NCBI GenBank assembly: GCA_021848375.1 | Contig: JAJZUR010000057.1 | Location: forward strand, 1-9,460 | DNA length: 9,460 nucleotides | DNA from: Pseudomonadota bacterium | GTDB taxonomy: Bacteria > Pseudomonadota > Gammaproteobacteria > UBA6186 > Azoamicaceae | Direction of reading: 5' to 3' | Shown here: positions 1-6,869 of the stretch, one piece after another | Layout of the letters: each line of letters starts with the position of its first letter | How positions within the stretch are numbered: the stretch's first letter is position 1 | Made by a program: the position numbers and the translations under genes | Notes under the pieces: model-generated | What the model was told of the DNA's origin: nothing | Databases searched by the model: none | The model's input: the letters and a program-made list of their open reading frames with translations, nothing else

Positions 1-1
1 A

Positions 2-817
2 CAAGATAACACGTTAGTACATCGAGAAATTTTTATCTGGGTTGCTATAGGGATATCCTTATTTTACTTACGATATCTTAAATTATATAAGCCAAAAGAA
101 AACAGCTATGGAGCAACCCCGTTATGGGCTTTGCAAAATGCCAGATGGCTAGTTCCAACTGGGATTGGTTTTTGTATGTTAATGGTATCGCCATGGTTAG
201 GAGATAATATTCGCTCTTTTTATCCGCCGCAGCACGTGGTGCTTGCCTTAAGATTTCCGGATGGACAGGGAATATGGAGTGGACCGATGCCGGTTGAAGG
301 GACTGCTTGGGAAGGCGTATATCCGAATGCATCAGGAAGTTTACAAAAACAATATTTTTCGAATGCTAGCAGTGAGGCGGAAAGTATTTATCTTTATTCG
401 GCCTATTATTTGTCGGATCGCACTTTCACTGATATTTTAGCCCATGGAAATTCCATTTATAATCCTAATTTGTGGAAGCAGGTAACGGTCGGCTCTGTTC
501 CAGCGGATATTGGCAATAATCAAACGCTTCAGGTTTTTGAAGTGGAATTGCGAGCTGGCGCTGTCTCACGTTTGGTTTGGTATTGGTATTTTGTGGCAGG
601 ATATGCGACCACTGATCTGGCGGTGGCGGATTTATTAGATCGTGTTCGTGTGATTTCAAAGTTTGCGCAAGGTTCTGGGGTAGTGATGGTATCAACAGAT
701 TACAATCAATCCCCAGATGAAGCAAGAAGACGATTAGGATCTTTTCTGAAAGTAATGTATCAGCCAATGGATATCATTAAACGTCCAGAAATCACTTATA
801 CACAATATAACCAGTGA
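2..817 (+). CDS. xrtA: Exosortase A C-terminus fused to EpsI domain (5' truncated by window edge)
   Basis: The reading frame is open from base 2 to the TGA at 815-817, giving 271 visible residues; the true start lies upstream, so the TTG at 131 is not a credible start. Residues about 10-26 and 49-66 are hydrophobic membrane segments. The remainder, about residues 78-265, resembles the EpsI (DUF3485) domain: a Trp-Glu-Gly segment near residue 103, a YLYSAYY strand, a HGN motif, and a VWYWYFVAG block followed by an Ala-Arg-rich C-terminal helix. In exosortase A proteins this domain follows the membrane transpeptidase core that sorts PEP-CTERM proteins in organisms making exopolysaccharide; EpsI is needed for exopolysaccharide production in some species. 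A His at visible residue 7 lies about where the last catalytic His of exosortases is expected, but the Cys and Arg are outside the window. A stand-alone EpsI with a membrane anchor is the alternative. The gene converges on and overlaps the next one by 22 bases. Confidence 0.72.
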   Translation, partial: QDNTLVHREIFIWVAIGISLFYLRYLKLYKPKENSYGATPLWALQNARWLVPTGIGFCMLMVSPWLGDNIRSFYPPQHVVLALRFPDGQGIWSGPMPVEGTAWEGVYPNASGSLQKQYFSNASSEAESIYLYSAYYLSDRTFTDILAHGNSIYNPNLWKQVTVGSVPADIGNNQTLQVFEVELRAGAVSRLVWYWYFVAGYATTDLAVADLLDRVRVISKFAQGSGVVMVSTDYNQSPDEARRRLGSFLKVMYQPMDIIKRPEITYTQYNQ

Positions 818-1554
818 GGTAAATAATGATCTGCTGATTTGAGTTGCTTTTTATGATACAGACAAAGATCATCAAATAATTTGAATAAATTCCAAAATTT
901 TTCAGAATGATTTAAATACTTAAGATGGCATAATTCGTGTATTATTACATGTTGCGCAAGAGGTCTTGGAAGAAATAGCAATTTATAATTTAGGCTTATA
1001 TTTTTCTTTCCATTGCAACTACCCCATAACGTTGTCTGTCCACGAATACTAACTCCATTATAGATAAGCCCCGTGTGCTCACTTAAGGTTTTTAGCCAAG
1101 GAATTAACGAAATTTTTGCATATTGTATTAACCAACGAATGAGAATTCGATGACAAAGTTTTACGTTTTCAGTATTGCCTTTTAAGATGATATGCCGCTC
1201 GGGAGAAGTTTTGGCGATCAAAGTAATTTTTTGGACGTTGGCTAAAGGCTCATATACAATGCGCCAGGTTTCATCCAACGCTTTGCAGTCAATCGAACTC
1301 GGTTTTTCAAGCGTGGTGAGCAGAGGGTTAGCTAAACTCACTTTTTTCTTAAAAAGTATTTTTTCGATCCAGTCACATTTATCTTGCAAGATGTTATCGA
1401 TATTAAATCGTTTGCGTTTTTGAGGTATGACGATTTCTAGATCGCCTTTGGTAGAAATTTGTAAAAAAATACGACGTGCTCGCTCACTTTGGCGTATCGT
1501 ATAAGGCGGCGGCCAAGGGGCGGGGCTTAAACAATGTGATTCTTGTATATCCAT
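796..1554 (-). CDS. YgjP-type (DUF45, SprT-like) zinc metallopeptidase
   Basis: This encodes 252 residues from the ATG at 1554. The start is chosen because GAGAG lies five bases upstream on the minus strand; the frame runs on to 1686, but that extension would overlap ald and shows no domain. The C-terminal half carries the family signature: a WGSC box with the preceding Arg-Gly-Gln at about residues 171-180, LNYKLLFLP at about 188-196, and the zinc site HELCH at about 206-210, followed by LNH (His about 216) before Phe-Trp. HExxH plus a downstream His is the gluzincin-like ligand set of the YgjP/WLM/SprT families. The N-terminal half has the expected beta-rich start with an Arg-Arg-Ile-Phe strand. 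No signal peptide is evident, so it is probably cytoplasmic. The substrate is unknown; some databases label E. coli YgjP a UTP pyrophosphatase, which the sequence cannot settle. It is convergent with the exosortase gene and divergent from ald. Confidence 0.85.
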   Translation of the reverse strand: MDIQESHCLSPAPWPPPYTIRQSERARRIFLQISTKGDLEIVIPQKRKRFNIDNILQDKCDWIEKILFKKKVSLANPLLTTLEKPSSIDCKALDETWRIVYEPLANVQKITLIAKTSPERHIILKGNTENVKLCHRILIRWLIQYAKISLIPWLKTLSEHTGLIYNGVSIRGQTTLWGSCNGKKNISLNYKLLFLPRPLAQHVIIHELCHLKYLNHSEKFWNLFKLFDDLCLYHKKQLKSADHYLPHWLYCV

Positions 1555-1578
1555 TCTTTCTCTCAAACTAACATCTTC

Positions 1579-1584
1579 TATAAT
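1579..1584 (+). promoter_or_regulatory. Candidate -10 box for ald in the ygjP/ald divergent region
   Basis: A perfect TATAAT lies about 66 bases upstream of the ald ATG within the 96-base gap between the divergent ygjP-like and ald genes. No good -35 hexamer is visible at 16-18 bases upstream (only T-rich CTTTCT/TTTCTC), so it would be a weak or activator-dependent promoter. The same AT-rich stretch read on the minus strand (TATTAT, TAATAT) could serve the metallopeptidase gene. Confidence 0.35.
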
Positions 1585-1639
1585 ATTAAGTACAGGCAAG
1601 TGAAATATAAATCGTTTGCTGATTGAGATGCAATTAAAC

Positions 1640-1645
1640 AGGGAG
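1640..1645 (+). promoter_or_regulatory. Ribosome binding site of ald
   Basis: AGGGAG ends five bases before the ATG at 1651. This favours that ATG over the in-frame GTG at 1645, which overlaps the site itself. Confidence 0.7.
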
Positions 1646-1650
1646 TGAGC

Positions 1651-2778
1651 ATGCGTATAGGGGTACCCAAGGAAGTTAAAGATCACGAATTTCGAGTGGG
1701 ACTTACCCCCGAAAGTGTTGGTAAGTTAACCAATCTTGGTCACTCCCTTTGCGTACAAGCAGATTGCGGGGTTGAAAGTGGTTTTAGCAATGCAAGCTAT
1801 CTGGAAGCTGGTGCGACATTGGCTTTCAGCGCGGAAGAAATCTTTGCTACCTCCGATCTCATCATAAAAGTGAAAGAACCGCAGCCCTCGGAATGTCGTC
1901 TTTTACGCCCCGATCAGGTCCTGTGTGCTTTTCTACATCTCGCACCCGATCCCAACCAAGCAGAAGCTTTACTCGCATCTGGCTGTATCGCGATTGCTTA
2001 TGAGACGGTAACAGATGCACAAGGAAAATTGCCCCTTTTAACTCCGATGAGCGAGGTGGCTGGCCGATTATCCGTGCAACTAGGCGCGCATTATTTAGAA
2101 AGAATAGCAGGCGGCGCAGGGGTGTTATTGGGGGGAATCACTGGTGTTCTACCCGCAAAGGTTGTTATCCTCGGCGGAGGATCTGCGGGAACCCAAGCGG
2201 TGCAAGTAGCCCTTGGCATGGGCGCAGAAGTCGTCGTGATAGATAAATCGAGTGAGCGATTAAAAATTTTGCAGCAATTATTTGAGAGTAAGATAACAAC
2301 CAAATTAGCAGATCCCAAAAATCTTGCATTTGATATTAAAACTGCTGATTTAGTGATTGGTGCGGCTTTGGTGGCGGGGGCGGTTGCCCCTAAGCTGATT
2401 ACCCGCGCAATGGTTCGCGAAATGCGAGCTCGTTCTGTTGTGGTTGATATCTCTATTGACCAGGGCGGTTGTTTTGAGACGAGTCATCCGACAACCCATT
2501 CCAACCCCACTTATGTTGAAGAAGGTGTGATTCACTATTGTGTCACCAATATGCCTGCCGGCGTCCCTAGAACCGCGAGTATTGCATTAAATCATGCCAG
2601 CTTGCCGTTTATTACCGCTGTGGCCAATAAAGGGTATCGAAAAGCATGTCTTGAAGATCCTCATTTATTACAGGGTCTTAATCTTTATAAAGGCTGCGTC
2701 ACGCATCCTGCAGTGGCTTTGGCTCTGCACAAAGATTTTGTCAGAGCAGAAGCGGCATTAACAGAAAAATTTAGTTAA
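1651..2778 (+). CDS. ald: Alanine dehydrogenase
   Basis: Alanine dehydrogenase (EC 1.4.1.1) interconverts L-alanine and NAD+ with pyruvate, ammonium and NADH in the cytoplasm. The 375-residue product is close to the usual 371. It starts with the family N-terminus MRIGVPKEVKDHEFRVGLTP. The residues known to matter in the M. tuberculosis enzyme fall at identical numbers: substrate-binding Arg15 and Lys75, and catalytic His96 and Asp270. The Rossmann loop GGGSAG is at 175-180, with the NAD-selecting acidic residue Asp198 at the end of the next strand. Matching catalytic numbering separates it from transhydrogenase PntA, which is a longer or split protein. The gene is preceded by the divergent metallopeptidase gene and followed by a transporter gene 100 bases on, probably a separate transcript. 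It likely supports use of alanine as a carbon and nitrogen source. No defect was seen. Confidence 0.96.
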   Translation: MRIGVPKEVKDHEFRVGLTPESVGKLTNLGHSLCVQADCGVESGFSNASYLEAGATLAFSAEEIFATSDLIIKVKEPQPSECRLLRPDQVLCAFLHLAPDPNQAEALLASGCIAIAYETVTDAQGKLPLLTPMSEVAGRLSVQLGAHYLERIAGGAGVLLGGITGVLPAKVVILGGGSAGTQAVQVALGMGAEVVVIDKSSERLKILQQLFESKITTKLADPKNLAFDIKTADLVIGAALVAGAVAPKLITRAMVREMRARSVVVDISIDQGGCFETSHPTTHSNPTYVEEGVIHYCVTNMPAGVPRTASIALNHASLPFITAVANKGYRKACLEDPHLLQGLNLYKGCVTHPAVALALHKDFVRAEAALTEKFS

Positions 2779-2813
2779 CTATAAAGTATAAAAGTGATTT
2801 TTTTTGCGTCTTT

Positions 2814-2842
2814 TTGCCTCACATGCTAGTCTTGGCTACAAA
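2814..2842 (+). promoter_or_regulatory. Candidate sigma-70 promoter for the transporter gene
   Basis: TTGCCT at 2814-2819 and TACAAA at 2837-2842 are separated by 17 bases, the optimal spacing. They sit 37 bases before the preferred ATG at 2879. The match is 4/6 to each consensus hexamer. A run of eight T at 2798-2805 lies just upstream without a clear hairpin before it. Confidence 0.4.
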
Positions 2843-2868
2843 TCATTGTGTAGCAGTATTTTAAAGTC

Positions 2869-2873
2869 AGGAG
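2869..2873 (+). promoter_or_regulatory. Ribosome binding site that fixes the transporter start
   Basis: AGGAG lies five bases before the ATG at 2879. The in-frame TTG at 2804 would add 25 residues that run through the putative promoter and has only a T-run upstream, so it is rejected as the start. Confidence 0.75.
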
Positions 2874-2878
2874 ACTAC

Positions 2879-4258
2879 ATGATAAGGGCGGTACTTAATT
2901 TATTTCAGCCTGCGCCACATTTACCGGAGATAACGGATCCGGCGATAGTGAAAAAAACTTACCAATATTGGCGGATAAGAACTTTTTATTCCATGTACAT
3001 TGGGTATTTGTTTTATTATTTTACAAGAAAAAGTTATACCTTTATTACTCCATTTTTAACCGCAGATCTTGGATTAACCAAAGCAGATATTGGGATCTTA
3101 GCCACGATTTTATCGTTGGCGTATGGCGTTAGTAAATTTACCAGCGGAATTTTGTGCGATCGTTCCAATCCGCGTTATTTTATGGGGATTGGACTTATTT
3201 TGACAGGTGTGTTTAATATTTTCTTCGGTTTCTTTTCTTCTATTGCTTTGTTTGCCATTTTCTGGGGGTTAAATGGGTGGTTTCAGGGATGGGGCTGGCC
3301 TGCTTGCACAAAACAATTAACGCATTGGTTTGGCCGCACAGAACGTGGAACATGGTGGAGCGCTTGTACAACTTCACATACGGTCGGCGGTTTTATTATT
3401 GCGTATTTAGCAGCCTATTGTGCGAAATGGTATGGCTGGCGGTTTGGTATGTTTATTCCAGGTATTCTTAGTATCGGGGCAGGAATTTGGCTCTTAAATC
3501 GCTTAAGAGATGTTCCGCAATCTTTAGGGTTACCGAGTATTGAAAAATTTAAAGGGGAACTGGAGGAGGATAAGCCGGGTACTGCTGCGCATATGTTACC
3601 CATTAAACAAATATTATTTAATCAAGTCTTAAATAATAAATATGTCTGGATAGTTGCGGCATCGTATTTCTTTGTGTGTGTGGTTCGAATTGCGGTGAAT
3701 GACTGGGGTCCGTTATATTTAACCGAGATGAAAGGATATAGTGCGACAAGTGCTGCTTTTTGTGTTTCTTGGTTTGAAGTAGGTGGGTTTTGTGGCATCT
3801 TAATTGCAGGCTGGGGTTCTGATAATTGGTTTGAAGGAAGACGTGTTCCGTTGATGGTTTTCTGTAATTTGGCTTTAGTGTTAGCCATTTACGCGCTTTG
3901 GTATCTCGCGCCCGAACATTTATTCATCACTACATTTTTATTGATCTTAATTGGTTTCCTTGTGTTTGGTCCCAATATGTTGGCAGGATTAGCCGCGGCA
4001 GAATTGGTTTCAAAAAATGCAGCCAGTACGTCGAATGGATTTGCCAGTTGCTTTGCGTATTTGGGTGCAGCCGTTGCCGGTTGGCCGCTTGGTAAAGTCA
4101 TTGACATGTGGGGCTGGTACGAATTCACCGTTGTCCTAGTAGTATGTTCTGTGGCGGGCGCTGTTGTATTGCTGCCGATCTGGTCAGTTAAATCTGGCTC
4201 TGTTGTAGATGAAACAACAGAGACAACCGATTTGGTGCCTGGCACTGCAACGCAATAA
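2879..4258 (+). CDS. Organophosphate:phosphate antiporter, MFS (UhpC/GlpT-like)
   Basis: This encodes 459 residues with about 12 hydrophobic segments, an inner-membrane major facilitator of the OPA family, which exchanges phosphate for sugar- or glycerol-phosphates. The two arginines that bind phosphate in GlpT (Arg45 and Arg269) correspond to Arg50, in YYFTRKS, and Arg270, in VVRIAVNDWGP. GlpT His165 corresponds to His167 in TTSHTVGG. The cytoplasmic loop after TM2 reads CDRSNPRYFMGIG, and NGWFQGWGWPACTKQLTHW at about 132-150 is very UhpC-like. The second half has GPNMLAGLAAAELVSKNAA at about 364-382. UhpC in enterics is a glucose-6-phosphate sensor, while UhpC homologues in obligate intracellular bacteria such as Chlamydia act as transporters. 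No uhpA or uhpB lies in the window, so transport is the likelier role; the substrate is not resolvable from sequence alone. The C-terminal tail is Thr/Glu-rich and cytoplasmic. The gene converges on gltA with 20 bases between the stops and no obvious terminator. Confidence 0.88.
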   Translation: MIRAVLNLFQPAPHLPEITDPAIVKKTYQYWRIRTFYSMYIGYLFYYFTRKSYTFITPFLTADLGLTKADIGILATILSLAYGVSKFTSGILCDRSNPRYFMGIGLILTGVFNIFFGFFSSIALFAIFWGLNGWFQGWGWPACTKQLTHWFGRTERGTWWSACTTSHTVGGFIIAYLAAYCAKWYGWRFGMFIPGILSIGAGIWLLNRLRDVPQSLGLPSIEKFKGELEEDKPGTAAHMLPIKQILFNQVLNNKYVWIVAASYFFVCVVRIAVNDWGPLYLTEMKGYSATSAAFCVSWFEVGGFCGILIAGWGSDNWFEGRRVPLMVFCNLALVLAIYALWYLAPEHLFITTFLLILIGFLVFGPNMLAGLAAAELVSKNAASTSNGFASCFAYLGAAVAGWPLGKVIDMWGWYEFTVVLVVCSVAGAVVLLPIWSVKSGSVVDETTETTDLVPGTATQ

Positions 4259-4278
4259 CAATAAAAGAAGTATTAGAC

Positions 4279-5580
4279 TTAAGTTCGTTTATCAAGCGGT
4301 ATAAAAGCTCTTTCCGTAAGCCCGACATATAATTGTCGCGGTCTGCCAATTTTGAGATCCGAAGCGCTCAACATTTCATTCCAATGGGCTATCCAGCCGA
4401 CAGTTCTGGCAATGGCAAAAATAACGGTAAACATGTTAGTCGGTATCCCAATGGCTTTTAAAATAATCCCCGAATAAAAATCGACGTTTGGATATAACTT
4501 TTTCTCAATAAAATAGGGATCTTGCAGGGCGATTTCTTCTAATTTTAAGGCTAATTTAAATAATGGATTTTCGTGAATTTGTAAGGCTTCCATTACTTCA
4601 TAACAGGTTTGCCGCATCACTTTGGCGCGCGGATCAAAATTTTTATAAACGCGATGGCCAAAGCCCATTAAACGGAAGGGATCATTTTTATCTTTGGCTT
4701 TTGCGATGTATTGTTCGATTCGGCTCGCGTCTCCGATTTCTTGGAGCATATTGATCACTGCTTCGTTAGCGCCGCCATGAGCAGGTCCCCACAGCGCTGC
4801 GATGCCAGCTGAAATACAAGCAAATGGATTAGCGCCTGATGAGCCTGCTAATCTGACAGTAGAAGTGGAGGCATTTTGTTCATGATCAGCATGTAAAATA
4901 AAAACGCGATCCATGGCGCGCACTAATACTGGATTTATTTTATCCGTTTCGGTTGGTACCGAAAACATCATATGTAAGAAATTTTCAACATAGCTTAGGC
5001 TATTTTGTGGGTACACAAACGGTTGGCCTAATGAATATTTATAAGCCATCGCGGCAATGGTTGGCATTTTGGCGATCAAGCGAAGGGCTGCAAGATCACG
5101 GTGCGCAGGATTTTTGATTTCCAAAGAATCATGGTAAAAAGCGGATAAAGCGCCAACCACACCGCACATAATGGCCATCGGATGCGATTTACGCGGAAAA
5201 CCATTAAAGAAGTTACTGAGCTGTTCATGCACTAAGGTATGGTGTTGAATTTGATCGACAAAATTGATTTTTTGCTTTTGATTGGGCAGTTCACCATTCA
5301 ATAATAGATAACAGACTTCAAGATAGTCAGATTGTTCGGCGAGCGCTGCAATGGGATAACCGCGATGAAGAAGAATGCCTTGATCACCATCAATGAAGGT
5401 AATTGCTGATTGGCAAGCGGCAGTCGATTGAAAGCCGGGATCATAGGTAAAAAATCCATCATTGTTTAAGTGGGAGACATCTATGACAGAGGGACCTAAG
5501 GTGCCTGCGAGGATCGGAAAAGTAATAGGATCGCAGCCTGGTAGAGAGAGGGTGGCGGTTTCTTTTTTGTCATTGGACAT
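4279..5580 (-). CDS. gltA: Citrate synthase
   Basis: Citrate synthase condenses acetyl-CoA with oxaloacetate to open the TCA cycle. The 433-residue product is of the long hexameric gammaproteobacterial type (E. coli has 427). The catalytic triad is intact: His268 in GPAHGG, His309 in GFGHRVYKN, and Asp367 in YPNVDFYSG. The oxaloacetate-site block HADHEQNASTSTVR is at about 230-243. The N-terminal beta domain typical of the NADH-regulated type is present at residues 1-60. However, the segment aligned to E. coli STPCEPYEVNP reads SVPTETDKINP, so the reactive Cys206 near the NADH site is Thr210. The ATG at 5580 is preceded by AGGA about nine bases upstream on the minus strand, with a TATAAT box about 40 bases upstream. 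It is divergent from the sdh operon and convergent with the transporter gene. Confidence 0.98.
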   Translation of the reverse strand: MSNDKKETATLSLPGCDPITFPILAGTLGPSVIDVSHLNNDGFFTYDPGFQSTAACQSAITFIDGDQGILLHRGYPIAALAEQSDYLEVCYLLLNGELPNQKQKINFVDQIQHHTLVHEQLSNFFNGFPRKSHPMAIMCGVVGALSAFYHDSLEIKNPAHRDLAALRLIAKMPTIAAMAYKYSLGQPFVYPQNSLSYVENFLHMMFSVPTETDKINPVLVRAMDRVFILHADHEQNASTSTVRLAGSSGANPFACISAGIAALWGPAHGGANEAVINMLQEIGDASRIEQYIAKAKDKNDPFRLMGFGHRVYKNFDPRAKVMRQTCYEVMEALQIHENPLFKLALKLEEIALQDPYFIEKKLYPNVDFYSGIILKAIGIPTNMFTVIFAIARTVGWIAHWNEMLSASDLKIGRPRQLYVGLTERAFIPLDKRT

Positions 5581-5620
5581 ACTATATTCCTATTGCAATA
5601 TTTACTTTCAGATTTATCCT

Positions 5621-5626
5621 ATTATA
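5621..5626 (-). promoter_or_regulatory. Candidate -10 box of gltA
   Basis: A perfect TATAAT on the minus strand (ATTATA on plus) lies 40 bases upstream of the gltA ATG, implying a leader of about 34 bases. The -35 region is poor (TCTCAC at 17-base spacing), and a TGTGA half-site overlaps the spacer. This suggests activator dependence, but no full CRP-type palindrome was found. Confidence 0.5.
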
Positions 5627-5628
5627 GA

Positions 5629-5634
5629 TATAAA
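5629..5634 (+). promoter_or_regulatory. Candidate -10 box of the sdh operon
   Basis: TATAAA on the plus strand lies 67 bases before the ATG at 5702 and only two bases from the gltA -10 box on the other strand. The -35 hexamer at 17-base spacing (TTTCAG) is weak. An alternative is TTGCAA at 5593-5598 with TATCCT at 5615-5620 and a 16-base spacer. Either way the gltA and sdh promoters would lie face to back within about 40 bases. Confidence 0.3.
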
Positions 5635-5701
5635 GCATTCACAGTGAGAGAAGTAATTTTTTAAGTTAATTAATTTGCTTAAAGTTGCGGGGGAATTAAA
5701 G

Positions 5702-6157
5702 ATGCAGAAAATGTTTTGGCAAAATTTGATAGTGGTTATGAGTATGGGGTTAGCCAGTCTTCCGGCGCTCTGCGATGATACGGCGGGCGAAAATAGTTCC
5801 AGCAATCCTGGAACAGACACTATCAATGCGGGACAAGCCGACAATGGCCAAGCAGCGCACACAAGCCCCCCACAAACGACGACCACCGTGACGCCCAGAG
5901 ATAAAACCTACGATGAAGCACTGCTGAACATTTCAAAACAAATTGATCAAAAAATTGCTGAAGTTCAAGCAAAACAGCAAGAACTGAATTCTGAGATCTA
6001 TCCTGCCTCTAAGCCGCCCTTACAAGCGGAATTAAATGATCTGCAAAACCAATTAAAAGATCTAGAAATGCAGCGGGATCAGATCCAAACGCAAAAAACC
6101 AGTGAACAATTACAGCAGCAGCTCAATAAAGCAAATCAACCCCCGGCGGCGCCCTAA
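5702..6157 (+). CDS. Exported coiled-coil protein of unknown function at the head of the sdh operon
   Basis: This encodes 151 residues that I do not recognise as any family. Residues 1-24 look like a signal peptide: Lys3, then a hydrophobic core LIVVMSMGLASL, ending in PALC before an acidic Asp-Asp. The residues before Cys24 (Pro-Ala-Leu) do not fit a lipobox well, so a periplasmic protein is likelier than a lipoprotein. Residues 25-66 are low-complexity Gly/Ser/Thr/Asn/Gln. Residues about 70-99 and 105-144 are Gln/Lys/Glu-rich amphipathic helices split by a YPASKPP turn, suggesting a helical hairpin or coiled coil, and the tail is PPAAP. The ATG is preferred over the in-frame TTG at 5675 because GGGGGA (5689-5694) lies seven bases before it. 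The stop shares a base with the sdhC ATG (TAATG), so it is almost certainly co-transcribed and translationally coupled with sdhCDAB. A role in envelope organisation is only a guess. Confidence 0.75.
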   Translation: MQKMFWQNLIVVMSMGLASLPALCDDTAGENSSSNPGTDTINAGQADNGQAAHTSPPQTTTTVTPRDKTYDEALLNISKQIDQKIAEVQAKQQELNSEIYPASKPPLQAELNDLQNQLKDLEMQRDQIQTQKTSEQLQQQLNKANQPPAAP

Positions 6158-6528
6158 TGAAAAAAAGACCCGTTAACCTAAATTTTTTTACCATTCGCTT
6201 TCCCGTGACTGCGTGGGTGTCAATTGCGCATCGTTTATCGGGTGTAGCCGTGTTTTTATTGATCCCGGTATTGCTGACAATGTTGCAACGATCGCTTACT
6301 TCTGAAGAAAGTTTTTGGACGTTAAAAAGTTCTTTGCATGCGCCAATGGTAATGGGAGGTATTTGGATATTGCTTGCGGCTTTGGTATACCATTTTATCG
6401 CTGGCGTAAGACATCTTTGTATGGATGTGCATATTGGCGATAGTAAAAGAGGGGGACGCGTGGGCGCTTGGATCGTTATTGTGATTTCACTGCTTTTGTT
6501 TGCAGGGATAGGATATTACTTATGGTAG
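6157..6528 (+). CDS. sdhC: Succinate dehydrogenase cytochrome b556 subunit
   Basis: This is the larger membrane anchor of complex II, which holds heme b and part of the ubiquinone site in the inner membrane. The 123-residue product has three hydrophobic segments (about 26-43, 63-82 and 103-122). It opens with RPVNLNFFTIRFPVTAW, the family N-terminus. The heme ligand equivalent to E. coli His84 is His79 in YHFIAGVRH, and the quinone-site residues Ser27 and Arg31 correspond to Ser22 and Arg26 in SIAHRLSG. No good Shine-Dalgarno sequence precedes its ATG, which overlaps the upstream stop, so translation probably depends on ribosomes finishing the coiled-coil gene. Confidence 0.95.
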   Translation: MKKRPVNLNFFTIRFPVTAWVSIAHRLSGVAVFLLIPVLLTMLQRSLTSEESFWTLKSSLHAPMVMGGIWILLAALVYHFIAGVRHLCMDVHIGDSKRGGRVGAWIVIVISLLLFAGIGYYLW

Positions 6529-6869
6529 AACCAGCCACCAGTTTAGGGCGCAGTGGTTTGCAAGATTGGTTAATACAACGTATTAGCGCGGTGATCTTAG
6601 CGGTTTATACTATTTTTTTGGCAGCTTATCTCATTTTACATTCCGAATTATCTTTTGAGGTATGGCGAGGTTTGTTTGCAACCAATCTAATGCGATATGG
6701 CAGTGGGCTGGCGCTTTTGTGTTTAGTAGCGCATGCGTGGATCGGCATTTGGACCGTGATTAAGGATTATATCAAGCCAACCATTGTGCGTTTATTGGTT
6801 CTGATAATCGTAGCAGCGGCTTTAATAGTGTATTTTGTCTGGGGACTACGCATTTTTTGGGGGATCTAA
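6522..6869 (+). CDS. sdhD: Succinate dehydrogenase membrane anchor subunit
   Basis: The smaller hydrophobic anchor of complex II has 115 residues, the same length as E. coli SdhD. It has three membrane segments and the family motif HAWIGIWTVIKDYIKP: His71 near the heme, and Asp82 with the quinone-binding Tyr83, all at the E. coli numbers. The ATG at 6522 is chosen because AGGA at 6510-6513 lies eight bases upstream and the protein then begins at the usual place. The frame extends upstream to 6468 only inside sdhC. The start overlaps the sdhC stop by seven bases (ATGGTAG), and the stop abuts the sdhA ATG directly. Confidence 0.94.
   Translation: MVEPATSLGRSGLQDWLIQRISAVILAVYTIFLAAYLILHSELSFEVWRGLFATNLMRYGSGLALLCLVAHAWIGIWTVIKDYIKPTIVRLLVLIIVAAALIVYFVWGLRIFWGI

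Noticed and set aside
465..767. 100-residue minus-strand open frame inside the EpsI region
   Set aside because: It is antisense to a domain with clear family motifs and has no motif of its own.
1555..1686. N-terminal extension of the YgjP-like gene by 44 residues
   Set aside because: It would overlap the start of ald, contains no domain, and a GAGAG site lies correctly before the inner ATG at 1554.
2798..2805. Run of eight T after ald as an intrinsic terminator
   Set aside because: No stable inverted repeat precedes it; only 3-bp AT stems can be drawn.
3889..4245. 118-residue minus-strand open frame inside the transporter gene
   Set aside because: It has no recognisable domain and lies wholly antisense to a well-supported transmembrane protein; it is a frame shadow.
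5759..5776. Lipoprotein cleavage site at Cys24 of the coiled-coil protein
   Set aside because: Pro-Ala-Leu before the Cys does not match the lipobox, which needs a small residue at -1; ordinary signal peptidase cleavage is likelier.
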